Source: JAJNPS01 sp031378845 (lineage in GTDB: Bacteria > Pseudomonadota > Alphaproteobacteria > Rhodobacterales > Rhodobacteraceae). From it: DNA of 64,000 nucleotides. A program made the position numbers and the translations under genes. The notes under the pieces were generated by a model. It was not told the DNA's origin. It searched no databases and was given only the letters and a program-made list of their open reading frames with translations. Below, one piece after another: positions 55,259-63,873 of the stretch; positions within the stretch are counted from its first letter, which is position 1, and every line of letters starts with the position of its first letter. The stretch is from contig JANNES010000015.1 in NCBI GenBank assembly GCA_031378845.1, positions 480,974 through 544,973 on the forward strand. The letters are read 5' to 3'.

Positions 55259-56952
55259 GCGTCGGCTTCCTGATGCTGTGCCACACGGCTCTTGGCCGCG
55301 CTGCACAGGTTGCGCGACACTGGGCAGAGGCAGGATGCCCTGTCGTGATCCATGTCGACGCGCGCGTACCACCAGTTGACATGGACGTTTTGCGTGCCGA
55401 TCTGGCTGATCTGCAAAACGTCCGCTTCAGTGAACGCCATCGCTGCGAATGGGGCACGTTCGGGATCGTGGCCGCGACCCAGTCGGCTGCAACCTTGATG
55501 CTGGCAGAGTTTCCGCGCGCCGAGCACATCTTTCTGGCATCGGGGGCCTGCCTGCCATTGCGACCGGTCTCGGAAATGATCGCCTATCTTGGTGATCGAC
55601 GCGACACCGACTTCATTGAAAGCGTCACCACGGCAGATGTCGGCTGGACGATCGGCGGGTTGGATCTGGAACGCTTTACGCTGCGATTTCCGTTTTCCTG
55701 GCGCAAGCAGCGGCGGCTCTTTGACATCTATGTACGCTTTCAGCGCCGCTTGGGACTGCGCCGTCGCATCCCGCAGGGGGTGCAACCACATTTGGGCAGC
55801 CAATGGTGGTGTCTGACCCGACGGACCCTGCTTGAGATCATGCAAAGCCCTCACCGCGCTGCGCATGATGCCTATTTCAAACACGTATGGATACCCGACG
55901 AAAGCTATTTCCAGACCTTGGTCCGGCAAGTGTCGGATCGTGTGGAAAGCCGATCCCTGACGCTGTCCAAGTTCGATTTTCAGGGCAAGCCGCACGTCTT
56001 TTACGACGACCACCTGCAGCTTTTGCGCAAATCCGATTGCTTTGTCGCGCGTAAGGCGTGGCCGCACGCGACCCGGCTTTATCGCGCTTTTCTGGAACCT
56101 GACACAGTTGCCCAGACCCCGGTAGAGCCGAACCCTGGCAAGATCGACAGGCTTTTCGCCAAGGCGGTCGAGCGGCGGGTCAAGGGGCGGCCGGGGCTAT
56201 ACATGCAAAGTCGGTTTCCGACCGAGCACCACGAAAATGGCCTGACTGCGGCGCCCTATTCGGTGTTTCAGGGCTTTGCCGAGGTATTCGAGAATTTTGA
56301 GCCCTGGCTGACGAAAGCCGGTGGCGTGCGCGTTCACGGCCATCTCTTTGCGCCCGAACGGGCCGAGTTTGCCGAGAATGCGACCGTCTTTGACGGGGCT
56401 TTGTCCGACAACGCGACCTTGCGCGACTACAACCCAACCAGCTTTCTGACCAATCTGGTCTGGAATGCACGCGGCGAGCGGCAGTGTTTTCAGTTCGGTC
56501 CGCGCGACAATCAGGCGATTGCCGAGTTTCTGGCGCGCGATCCCAATGCCACGATCATGGTCGTCACCGGAGCTTGGGCGGTGCCGCTGTTCAAGTCCAA
56601 CCGCGACGCCTCCGATGTGCGCCCGCTGATGGCCCGCCTGCAAAGGGTCGAGACCGAGCATCTTGCCCTGCTGCAAAAGCCCTGGGTCAAGGCGCGGGTG
56701 CGGTCCTGGTCGCTGGCCGAGTTTGCCGAAAGCCCGGCAGAACCCCTGCAGACCCTGCTCGACGAGATTTCGCCCCGCAATCCGCGCCGTTTGACCGAGG
56801 TTCCACGAATGGTCGATCTGACCGGGTTCGGGCAGTTTTTGCAGCGCTTGCGCAATCAGGGCATGCAGCCGGTCGTGATGGGTGAGTTCCCGGTTGAAAG
56901 CGACGTGGCGGCATCGCCACACCGTGGCAGCCGACCCTATGTCGTGAAGTAA
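55255..56952 (+). CDS. GT14-like beta-1,6-N-acetylglucosaminyltransferase with extra C-terminal domain
   Basis: A 565-residue protein. Residues 1-290 match core-2/I-branching glycosyltransferases (VGFLMLCHTALGRAAQV, FLASGACLPLRP, HLGSQWWCLTRRTLLEI, WIPDESYFQTL). Residues about 300-565 form a further domain that I know only as an uncharacterised extension in Rhodobacteraceae homologues, with GRPGLYMQSRFPTEHHENGLT at its start. Start ATG 55255 is coupled to the upstream gene. Likely adds a GlcNAc or similar branch to the surface polymer. Confidence 0.85.
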   Translation: MSVGFLMLCHTALGRAAQVARHWAEAGCPVVIHVDARVPPVDMDVLRADLADLQNVRFSERHRCEWGTFGIVAATQSAATLMLAEFPRAEHIFLASGACLPLRPVSEMIAYLGDRRDTDFIESVTTADVGWTIGGLDLERFTLRFPFSWRKQRRLFDIYVRFQRRLGLRRRIPQGVQPHLGSQWWCLTRRTLLEIMQSPHRAAHDAYFKHVWIPDESYFQTLVRQVSDRVESRSLTLSKFDFQGKPHVFYDDHLQLLRKSDCFVARKAWPHATRLYRAFLEPDTVAQTPVEPNPGKIDRLFAKAVERRVKGRPGLYMQSRFPTEHHENGLTAAPYSVFQGFAEVFENFEPWLTKAGGVRVHGHLFAPERAEFAENATVFDGALSDNATLRDYNPTSFLTNLVWNARGERQCFQFGPRDNQAIAEFLARDPNATIMVVTGAWAVPLFKSNRDASDVRPLMARLQRVETEHLALLQKPWVKARVRSWSLAEFAESPAEPLQTLLDEISPRNPRRLTEVPRMVDLTGFGQFLQRLRNQGMQPVVMGEFPVESDVAASPHRGSRPYVVK

Positions 56953-56955
56953 ATC

Positions 56956-58377
56956 GTGCCCGGACCGGCGTTTCAAAGCTTTGTCGTCTTTGCCGAGATG
57001 CGTACAGGATCGAATTTTCTCGAAGCAAACCTCAACGCGCTGGATGGCGTTGTCAGTTATGGCGAGGTGTTCAACCCCCATTTCATCGGCAAAAAGGATC
57101 AGCTTGCGTTGTTTGGCGTGTCCATCACCGAGCGCGACACCGATCCGATGCGTCTTTGGACCGAGATCCGGCAGCAGACCAAGGGATTGGCGGGATTTCG
57201 CTTTTTCCATGACCACGACCCGCGCATGCTCGCGGCAGTGATGGATGATCCGGCATGCGCAAAGGTGATCCTGACGCGCAACCCGCTCGAAAGCTATGTC
57301 AGCTGGAAGATCGCCCGCCAGACCGGGCAATGGAAACTGACCCATGCGCGCAAGCTGCGCGCGGTATCACCGGTGGCCTTTGACGCGGCCGAGTTCGACG
57401 CGCATGTCTCGACGATCCAGGCGTTCCAGCGCGTGTTGCTCGCGGGTCTGCAAACCAGCGGCCAGACGGCGTTCTATCTTGATTACGACGACCTTGGCGA
57501 CGTTGTGGTGCTGAATGGTCTGGCGGCATTTCTGGGGGTCAAGTCGCGGCTCGATGCGCCCGATGCAACCTTGAAAAAGCAGAACCCCGGCGCGCTTGCC
57601 GACAAGCTGACCAACCCCGAGGCGGTCGCGCCGGGCGTTGCGCGGCTTGACCGGTTCAATCTGGCGCGTACGCCCAATTTCGAACCGCGCCGCCCGCCCG
57701 CGATCCCCAGCTTTGTAGCCTCACCGGACAAGGGGCTGTTGTATATGCCGACGCGCAGCGGGCCTGACATGCGCTTGCGCCGTTGGCTGACTGCCATCTC
57801 GCCCGAAGGCCTTCAGGAGGATTTTACCCAAAAATCACTGCGCCAATGGTTTCGGCAGCACCCGCGCCACTGCACCTTCACCGTGGTGCGCCATCCGCTT
57901 CTGCGCGCCTACACGGCGTTTCGTCAGCAATTGCTGCCCGGCCATGCCAGCGAAGCGCGTGCCATCCTCGCCCGCATGCGTGGCTTTGACCTGCCGGGGC
58001 CAGAGGACGGATTTGGCGACATTGCCGCTGAACGTGACGCGTTTGCCGCGTTTTTGGCCTTTGTGCGGTTGAACCTTGCGGGGCAATCAGGCACCCGTGT
58101 CAATCCGTATTGGGCCAGCCAGACGGCTGTTCTGCAAGGCTTTGCCCAGTTTCAGGGCCCCGATGTGGTTCTGCGCGAGGACAGGCTCGCCAAGGGCCTT
58201 GCGTTTGTGTCCGCAGAGGCTGGCCTGTCGGGTGCGCCCCGATTGCCGCCAGATCCCGAAGATAATGTCCAAAGGCTGACTGCCATCCATGATGACAGCC
58301 TGGAGGACGCGGCCGAGGCCGCCTATTCCCGCGACTATCTGGGCTTTGGCTTTGGGCGCTGGAAAACCGGCGCCTAA
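56956..58377 (+). CDS. Two-domain sulfotransferase (Stf0/NodH type plus second sulfotransferase-like domain)
   Basis: A 473-residue protein that should transfer sulfate from PAPS to a glycan. The N-terminal domain has the 5'-phosphosulfate loop MRTGSNFLEANLNAL and the 3'-phosphate site KVILTRNPLESYVSW, as in NodH/Stf0. A second half from about residue 255 (LLYMPTRSGPDMRLRRWL, FTVVRHPLLRAYTAF) resembles a second, divergent sulfotransferase. It starts with GTG 56956, three bases after the preceding stop. Confidence 0.85.
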   Translation: MPGPAFQSFVVFAEMRTGSNFLEANLNALDGVVSYGEVFNPHFIGKKDQLALFGVSITERDTDPMRLWTEIRQQTKGLAGFRFFHDHDPRMLAAVMDDPACAKVILTRNPLESYVSWKIARQTGQWKLTHARKLRAVSPVAFDAAEFDAHVSTIQAFQRVLLAGLQTSGQTAFYLDYDDLGDVVVLNGLAAFLGVKSRLDAPDATLKKQNPGALADKLTNPEAVAPGVARLDRFNLARTPNFEPRRPPAIPSFVASPDKGLLYMPTRSGPDMRLRRWLTAISPEGLQEDFTQKSLRQWFRQHPRHCTFTVVRHPLLRAYTAFRQQLLPGHASEARAILARMRGFDLPGPEDGFGDIAAERDAFAAFLAFVRLNLAGQSGTRVNPYWASQTAVLQGFAQFQGPDVVLREDRLAKGLAFVSAEAGLSGAPRLPPDPEDNVQRLTAIHDDSLEDAAEAAYSRDYLGFGFGRWKTGA

Positions 58378-58380
58378 AGC

Positions 58381-58417
58381 GGTTTGCATTCAATCGGGTT
58401 CAGATTGAACGCAAACC
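58381..58417. repeat. Inverted repeat after the sulfotransferase gene
   Basis: Fifteen-base arms, GGTTTGCATTCAATC and its complement with one wobble pair, around a 7-base loop, beginning 4 bases after the sulfotransferase stop. It may end or stabilise the plus-strand transcript. Confidence 0.75.
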
Positions 58418-58442
58418 AGGGCAGGCGATCCGCGGGTTTGTT

Positions 58443-58486
58443 GCGTTATGCCTTTGATCAGGCGCACCAGATCAAAGGCATAACGC
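58443..58486. repeat. Perfect 17-bp inverted repeat before the ptsN 3' end
   Basis: GCGTTATGCCTTTGATC and its exact complement enclose 10 bases. It sits 2 bases beyond the ptsN stop on the minus strand, with no U-run, so a mRNA-end stabiliser is more likely than a simple terminator. Confidence 0.85.
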
Positions 58487-58487
58487 T

Positions 58488-58952
58488 TCAGGCCGCCTGC
58501 GGTGCGCGCGTCTCGGTCAGGATAGCGTGCAGTTTGGACGGATCAGTATTGGCCCGCAACTTGGCCAAAACCGCAGGATCGCGCATCGTCCGCGACACCA
58601 GCGCCAGCGCCTTGAGGTGATCGACACCCGAATCCTTGGGCGCGAACAACGCAAACACCAGATCGACCGGCTGGCGGTCAACGCTGTCATAGTCCAGCGG
58701 TTTTTCCAGACGCACGAACACGCCCACGATCTTTGCAAGATCTTCCAGCCGCGCATGGGGCAGGGCGATGCCGTGTCCCACACCCGTCGGCCCGAGGCTT
58801 TCGCGTTCTTGCAAGCCGTCGATGGTAATCGCGGCTTTCAGTCCGTAGGCCTGCGACGCCACTTCACCCAGTTCCTGAAACAGCCGTTTCTTGCTGGTCA
58901 GTTGGCCCAGGACGCGAACAGCCCCCGGAGCGATAACCTTGGATAGTTCCAT
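58488..58952 (-). CDS. ptsN: Nitrogen-type PTS IIA protein
   Basis: Phosphocarrier of the nitrogen-related PTS, 154 residues, which signals nitrogen and potassium state. The phosphorylated His lies in GIALPHARL (near residue 68) and the EIIA fold pattern (VVFALFAPKDSGVDHLKALA in the order LVFALFAPKDSG) is intact. Last gene of the lptC-lptA-lptB-hpf-ptsN run, with a 33-base gap from hpf. Confidence 0.96.
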   Translation of the reverse strand: MELSKVIAPGAVRVLGQLTSKKRLFQELGEVASQAYGLKAAITIDGLQERESLGPTGVGHGIALPHARLEDLAKIVGVFVRLEKPLDYDSVDRQPVDLVFALFAPKDSGVDHLKALALVSRTMRDPAVLAKLRANTDPSKLHAILTETRAPQAA

Positions 58953-58985
58953 AAAGCGCTAGTTCTCCAACCGCAGCGATACGGC

Positions 58986-59561
58986 CTATTTCGCATTTCG
59001 CGGATCAATCCAGCCGATGTTGCCATCGTCACGCCGGTAGACCACGTTCACGCCACCATGTCCTTCGTTGCGAAACACCAACATGCGTTGCCCTGCAAGC
59101 TCCATCTGCATCACCGCCTCGCCCACGGTGATCGAAGGGATCTTGGTCTCCATCTCGGCGATCACGATCGGCTGCAGGCTATCAGGCTCGGCATCTTCGG
59201 TCTCGACGGACCCGGCGAGGATATAAGAGGAACCGCCGCCGAATTCAACAGGTGCCGTGCGGTCACGGTGATGGTTGCGAATCCGGCGCTTGTACCGCCG
59301 CAGTTGTTTGTCCATTTTCTCGCGGCACGATTCAAAGGCGGCATAGATCTCATGCGCGTGACCCTTGGCCACCGCGCTGAGGCCAGTCGACAGATGGATG
59401 GCGGATTCGCAATGAAATTCATGTGCAACACGCGAAAACACCACGACGCACTCGGTCGGGCGCTGGGCGTATTTCTCGATCACCTCGCCCAGCTCGGCCT
59501 TGACATGCGTTTGCAGTGCCTCGCCCACGTCGATCTGTTTGCCACTGATCTGGTACCGCAT
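58986..59561 (-). CDS. hpf: Ribosome hibernation promoting factor, long form
   Basis: Dimerises 70S ribosomes in slow growth. The 191-residue length with N-terminal RaiA-type domain (MRYQISGKQIDVGEALQTHV, FHCESAIHLSTG) and C-terminal dimerisation domain (SITVGEAVMQMELAGQRMLVFRN) marks the long HPF. Start at 59561 follows GAGGAG with 5-base spacing; the frame is open 53 codons earlier. rpoN, often found next to it, is absent. Confidence 0.95.
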   Translation of the reverse strand: MRYQISGKQIDVGEALQTHVKAELGEVIEKYAQRPTECVVVFSRVAHEFHCESAIHLSTGLSAVAKGHAHEIYAAFESCREKMDKQLRRYKRRIRNHHRDRTAPVEFGGGSSYILAGSVETEDAEPDSLQPIVIAEMETKIPSITVGEAVMQMELAGQRMLVFRNEGHGGVNVVYRRDDGNIGWIDPRNAK

Positions 59562-59796
59562 TTTGTCTCCTCTATGCGCCGATGCCGGGAACGCGCGGTC
59601 AGCTGGGGGCTGATCGGGACCCTTATTGATGAAGCGATGATGATGATCGCAATCGACTCGGGCCGATTGCAAATGCCGGGTTACAAACGTCGCCAGAGAC
59701 TCGGTGGGTTCTGCACGCATCGAGAGTAGTTGGCGACACCGGTGGGCGGCTTGTCAACAGCTTCGTCAAGACCCGGGCCGTCCGAGGCGCACAACC

Positions 59797-60558
59797 TCAG
59801 GTTATTCGGAAATTCTGCCCCAGATAGACGCGCCGGACCATCTCGTCGCGCACCACCTCGTCTGTTGTCCCGCTCTTGAGAACCCGACCGTCATGCAAAA
59901 TATAGGCGCGGTCCACGATCTCCAGCGTTTCGCGGACATTGTGGTCGGTGATCAGCACGCCGATTCCACGACCCTTGAGTGCCTGCACCAGATGGCGGAT
60001 TTCGCTGACGGCAATCGGATCGACACCCGCGAAAGGTTCGTCCAGCAAAAGGTACTTTGGGTCTGCCGCCAGGCAGCGCGCAATCTCGACCCGCCGTCGC
60101 TCGCCGCCCGACAAGGCCAGCGCTGGCGTGCGCCGCAGATGGGTGATCGAAAAGTCCGACAACAGCTCTTCCAGCCGCTCGCGGCGTTTGTGGTGATCGG
60201 AATGCGTGATCTCCAGCACGGCAAGGATGTTGTCCTCAACCGAAAGGCCGCGAAAGATCGAGACCTCCTGCGGCAGATACCCGACCCCGAGCCGCGCCCG
60301 TCGATACATCGGAAGTGTCGTCACGTCGCGCCCGTCGATCAGAACTTGCCCGCCCTCGGGTATCACCAGTCCCGCAATGGCATAAAAGCAGGTGGTCTTG
60401 CCCGATCCGTTCGGACCAAGCAACGCCACCACTTCGCCGCGGTGCAGTTCCAGTGACACGTCACTGATCACGGGGCGCTTGCGATAGCTCTTGCGCAAGG
60501 AGCGAACCGACAGGCCTGCATCGCCCTTGGTGACGCGCAAGGTTGGGATGCCGGTCAA
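59797..60558 (-). CDS. lptB: LPS export ABC transporter ATP-binding protein
   Basis: ATPase of the LptBFG complex that drives LPS to the outer membrane. The 253-residue protein has Walker A GPNGSGKTT, signature ALSGGERRRVEIARCLA and Walker B YLLLDEPFAGVDPIAV, the LptB hallmark. It overlaps lptA by 4 bases; lptF and lptG are not in this window. Confidence 0.97.
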   Translation of the reverse strand: MTGIPTLRVTKGDAGLSVRSLRKSYRKRPVISDVSLELHRGEVVALLGPNGSGKTTCFYAIAGLVIPEGGQVLIDGRDVTTLPMYRRARLGVGYLPQEVSIFRGLSVEDNILAVLEITHSDHHKRRERLEELLSDFSITHLRRTPALALSGGERRRVEIARCLAADPKYLLLDEPFAGVDPIAVSEIRHLVQALKGRGIGVLITDHNVRETLEIVDRAYILHDGRVLKSGTTDEVVRDEMVRRVYLGQNFRIT

Positions 60559-61052
60559 TTCCCGCCCCCCGGCGAAAACGTGGTCTGAACACCACCCTCC
60601 AGAACGCCCGTGCCGGTTTTCAGATTGATCGTCAGCTTTTGCGCCGACATCGCGCTCGCGCCTTGCGTCAAGAGCACATCGCCGGTCATCACGACAACGC
60701 CGGTGTTGATGGTATAGACAGCCTCTTTGGCCTCGGCGGCCTCGGCGGCGTTGGTCAGCGTCACGCCGCCTGTCGCGATCAGGGTCTCGATCGCCTTGCC
60801 GTCTGCGGCATAGACAATCCGAACTTCGGCGGCGGCCAGACGCATCTCGCCCTGACCGACCAGAACGCCGCCCGAAAAGACCGCGCTGCCGTCATTTGTG
60901 TCAACGGAAAAGCTTTCGGACTTCACCTCGACCGGCAAGGTGGTGTCTGCCTTTAGCCCGCCAAAAGCGATCTTGGACTGGCCAAAGACGGGGGCGGTGG
61001 TGATCACAAACAGTGCCGCGGCAACCACGGACGCGGCAGTTCGAAACGTCAT
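60555..61052 (-). CDS. lptA: Periplasmic LPS-bridge protein LptA
   Basis: Shuttles LPS across the periplasm as part of the Lpt bridge. The 165-residue protein has a signal peptide (MTFRTAASVVAAALFVITTA) and an OstA-like beta-jellyroll with VFSGGVLVGQGEMRLAA and VVMTGDVLLTQG. Start 61052 is chosen because AAAGG lies 7 bases upstream; an ATG 7 codons earlier has no such site. Confidence 0.92.
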   Translation of the reverse strand: MTFRTAASVVAAALFVITTAPVFGQSKIAFGGLKADTTLPVEVKSESFSVDTNDGSAVFSGGVLVGQGEMRLAAAEVRIVYAADGKAIETLIATGGVTLTNAAEAAEAKEAVYTINTGVVVMTGDVLLTQGASAMSAQKLTINLKTGTGVLEGGVQTTFSPGGGN

Positions 61053-61074
61053 AATATGGCCTTTGAAATGCATG

Positions 61075-61683
61075 TCATTGCGTCGGCAAGTATATCAGTT
61101 TCACGTTGCCGTTGAAAACCAATTGATAGTTACCGACGGTATCATCGGCGGACTTGAGCATCATGCGGTCAGCCGTGATCGAGCCCGGCGGTCCGTTGGC
61201 GTTGACCGGACCCGGTGCTTCGACAAAAGTGCGATCCAGAGCCATCTGCAGGGTTTCGGTGCGGATATGATACGCGGTCGAGGTGTCGATCTGCACGCCT
61301 CCTGTCAAGGTCACTGTGCCGTCCGCATTGTCGAGTTTGCCGGACGCGGCGGCAAAGTCCGTAACGCTGCCGTCAGCCGCCTCCAGCCGCGCGTTCAGAC
61401 CCATGGCGCGCGCACTGCCGTTTGTTCCCGGCACGGCCTCGGCGGCACGCAGGTTGATCGCGGACCCGTCAGCGGTCACGCCCGAGTACGATGCGTCGCT
61501 CATCCGGGGTTCGCGCAGACGCTCCTGAATATCGACATCCGCGTAGGGGATCGCGTCTGTCGGATCCAGCTCACGCGCGAACAAGAACAATGTTGCCAGA
61601 ACGCCAAGCGCCGACAGCGGCAAAACGATCTTGAGCCAGCCAACCAGTCGCGAATGCAGGTTGTCATAGCGCGTCAGGGCCAT
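61075..61683 (-). CDS. lptC: LPS-transport inner-membrane protein LptC
   Basis: Anchors the Lpt bridge to LptBFG. The 202-residue protein has one N-terminal helix (LKIVLPLSALGVLATLFLF) and a periplasmic jellyroll with GGVQIDTSTAYHIRTETLQMAL. The start ATG at 61683 overlaps the kdsD stop as TGATG; a GTG one codon earlier is possible. Length and position fit the alphaproteobacterial lpt operon. Confidence 0.9.
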   Translation of the reverse strand: MALTRYDNLHSRLVGWLKIVLPLSALGVLATLFLFARELDPTDAIPYADVDIQERLREPRMSDASYSGVTADGSAINLRAAEAVPGTNGSARAMGLNARLEAADGSVTDFAAASGKLDNADGTVTLTGGVQIDTSTAYHIRTETLQMALDRTFVEAPGPVNANGPPGSITADRMMLKSADDTVGNYQLVFNGNVKLIYLPTQ

Positions 61684-62648
61684 CACACGACCCCGGCCCG
61701 CAACAGATCATGAATATGCAAGATGCCGATCGCCCTGCCGTCCGTTGCCGGATCGACGACGAAAAGGCAGGTGATCTTGCGCGCATTCATCACAGCGAGA
61801 GCCTTTTCCGCCAGCGCCTCGGGTGCAATGGTCCTGGGCGTCGGCGTCATGACCTCCCGGACCGTCAAGGACATCAATCCCTGCAAATGCCGTCGCAGGT
61901 CGCCATCCGTGACAATGCCGCAAAGATAACCCTTGGCATCGGTCACGCCAACCACGCCGAACCCGCTTTGCGTCATGGTCAGCAATGCTTCGCCCATCGC
62001 GGCCTTTGCTGTGACCAGCGGCAGTTCGGTATGCATGAGGTCGCGCACCGACAAAAGCCGCGCGCCAAGGCGTCCACCGGGATGAAACAGCCGGAAATGT
62101 TCGGGCGTGAACTTGCGATGGTCCATCAGGGCCACCGCCATCGCATCACCCAGCGCCATCGTCATCGTCGTCGAGGATGTCGGCACCAGACCTCTGTCGC
62201 ACGCCTCTGGCGCGGGCGGCAAAACGATCGCCACATCGGCTTGCCGCAGCAAGGTCGACCCCTCGCGCCCGGCCACACCAATCAGAGGAATGGAAAAGCG
62301 GCGGGTATGCGCGATGATGTCGGTCAGTTCCGGCGTCTCGCCCGAATTCGACAGCACCAGCGCCACGTCGCCTGCGGTCAGCATGCCCAGATCGCCGTGG
62401 CTTGCCTCGGCAGGGTGCACGAAATGCGCAGGCGTGCCCGTCGAGGCGAACGTCGCCGCGATCTTGCGCGCGACATGCCCCGATTTGCCCATGCCAGAGA
62501 CGATGACCCGGCCCGGTGCTGCAAGGATCAACTCCACCGCCGCGACAAAGTCTGGCCCCAGCGTCTCTTCCAACAAGACCAGCGCAGACGCCTCGCGCGC
62601 AATGACGCGACGCCCGACGCCGAGGATGTCAGTGGTGGAAGAGGTCAT
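61683..62648 (-). CDS. kdsD: Arabinose-5-phosphate isomerase
   Basis: Converts ribulose 5-phosphate to arabinose 5-phosphate, the first step of Kdo synthesis. The 321-residue protein has a SIS domain (VIVSGMGKSGHVARKIAATFASTG, LSNSGETPELTDI) and two C-terminal CBS domains. KpsF-type proteins are near-identical in layout; the lpt context supports KdsD. It overlaps the RNase D-like gene by 20 bases. Confidence 0.95.
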   Translation of the reverse strand: MTSSTTDILGVGRRVIAREASALVLLEETLGPDFVAAVELILAAPGRVIVSGMGKSGHVARKIAATFASTGTPAHFVHPAEASHGDLGMLTAGDVALVLSNSGETPELTDIIAHTRRFSIPLIGVAGREGSTLLRQADVAIVLPPAPEACDRGLVPTSSTTMTMALGDAMAVALMDHRKFTPEHFRLFHPGGRLGARLLSVRDLMHTELPLVTAKAAMGEALLTMTQSGFGVVGVTDAKGYLCGIVTDGDLRRHLQGLMSLTVREVMTPTPRTIAPEALAEKALAVMNARKITCLFVVDPATDGRAIGILHIHDLLRAGVV

Positions 62649-63243
62649 TTGGTTCGTCCCAACCCATCAAATCAAGGCTCGCCCGCGTCGGCAGAAAAGC
62701 AAAGCAGGCCTGCGCAAGGTCCAGCCGATCTTCGCGGATCAAACGGGCTTCAAGCTCCGCCTTCAGCGCATGCAGATACAAGACATCGGACGCGGCATAT
62801 TCGCGCTGCGCCTCGGTCAGCGTCGCCGACCCCCAATCCGAGGTCTGCTGCTGCTTTGAGACATCGACGCCTACCAGATCGGCAAGCAGGTATTTCAGCC
62901 CGTGCCGGTCGGTAAAGGTGCGGATCAGTTTCGAGGCGATCTTGGTGCACCAGACCGGCGCGGTGGTGACGCCCAGCGCCTGTTTCAGTGCGGCAATGTC
63001 GAACCGGCCATAGTGAAACAGCTTTACCACCGCAGGATCGGTCAACAGCCGCTCCAGGTTCGGGGCACTTTTTTGCCCCATGCCGATCTGAACAAGGTGC
63101 GCGTTGCCGTCCCCGCTGGACAACTGCACCAGACACAGCCTGTCGCGGCGCGGATCAAGCCCCATGGTCTCGGTGTCGATGGCCACTACCGGGCCAAGGT
63201 CCAGCCCATCGGGCAAATCGGTCTGATAAAGATGGATCGTCAC
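62629..63243 (-). CDS. Ribonuclease D-like 3'-5' exonuclease
   Basis: A 204-residue DEDDy exonuclease domain: DTE in VVAIDTETMGLD, HYGRFD and YAASDVLYLHAL, which hold the metal-binding acids. It lacks the HRDC domains of E. coli RNase D and is roughly half that length, as is usual for the short alphaproteobacterial form. Role probably in RNA 3'-end trimming; substrate not defined by sequence. First gene of the minus-strand run. Confidence 0.92.
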   Translation of the reverse strand: MTIHLYQTDLPDGLDLGPVVAIDTETMGLDPRRDRLCLVQLSSGDGNAHLVQIGMGQKSAPNLERLLTDPAVVKLFHYGRFDIAALKQALGVTTAPVWCTKIASKLIRTFTDRHGLKYLLADLVGVDVSKQQQTSDWGSATLTEAQREYAASDVLYLHALKAELEARLIREDRLDLAQACFAFLPTRASLDLMGWDEPNDLFHH

Positions 63244-63873
63244 GAACTGGCCCCCTTGACGCGCACGGTTCTGCCGAAATAGGCCCGTCAGGATACGAAC
63301 TCAACGCGAAAATCCGATCATGGGGCGTTCAGCTTGCATTGGTGTGCGCCAGTGCAGCGCTGGGTGCAGTCTGGCCGCAGGATCGCGGGTCAATAAGCAG
63401 CATGTGTTCAATCGGCGGCAATTCTGCGCCACGGCCCTTGTATCCAGCAATTCGGCAGCGCAAAAGCCTTGCCGCTGGATGTTTTTGCCACGCGGCCTGT
63501 GATCACCGATGCCGTGCCGGGGTGGTCATCATCGGTGACGCCAGAACGCGCAGCACAACGGCCCTTGTGCGCAGCGATTTTCAGTTTTCGCGCAAGACTG
63601 CCCGGCTGGTCACCAAAGACGACACGCTTTGGGTCATCGCCAAAGACGTCCCGACCGCACCTGACGGTCGCAGGCTGTGCCGGATTGCGGGGCATGTCTC
63701 CCGCTGGTTTTGCTGGGATGGCGATCTTGCAGAAGCGGCAAAACTCCAGACACCCTGACGGCAGAAATAGTCCGGACCAAAGAAGCTGTCACACATTGCA
63801 ACAGCCAACGACTGGACTTCTGTCGCTTTGACGGCCACTAGAGATCGCGCAGGGTCTAGCCGAAGGGTTGCGG
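63244..63873. other. Region of uncertain coding status before the final gene
   Basis: Several open frames overlap on both strands with no clear winner. On the plus strand, GTG/ATG-led frames contain FNRRQFCATAL (resembling a twin-arginine start) and, in another frame, LVTKDDTLWVIAKDVPTAPDG, which looks protein-like but matches nothing I recognise. A decayed gene read in two frames is possible; I can support no intact product. Confidence 0.4.
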
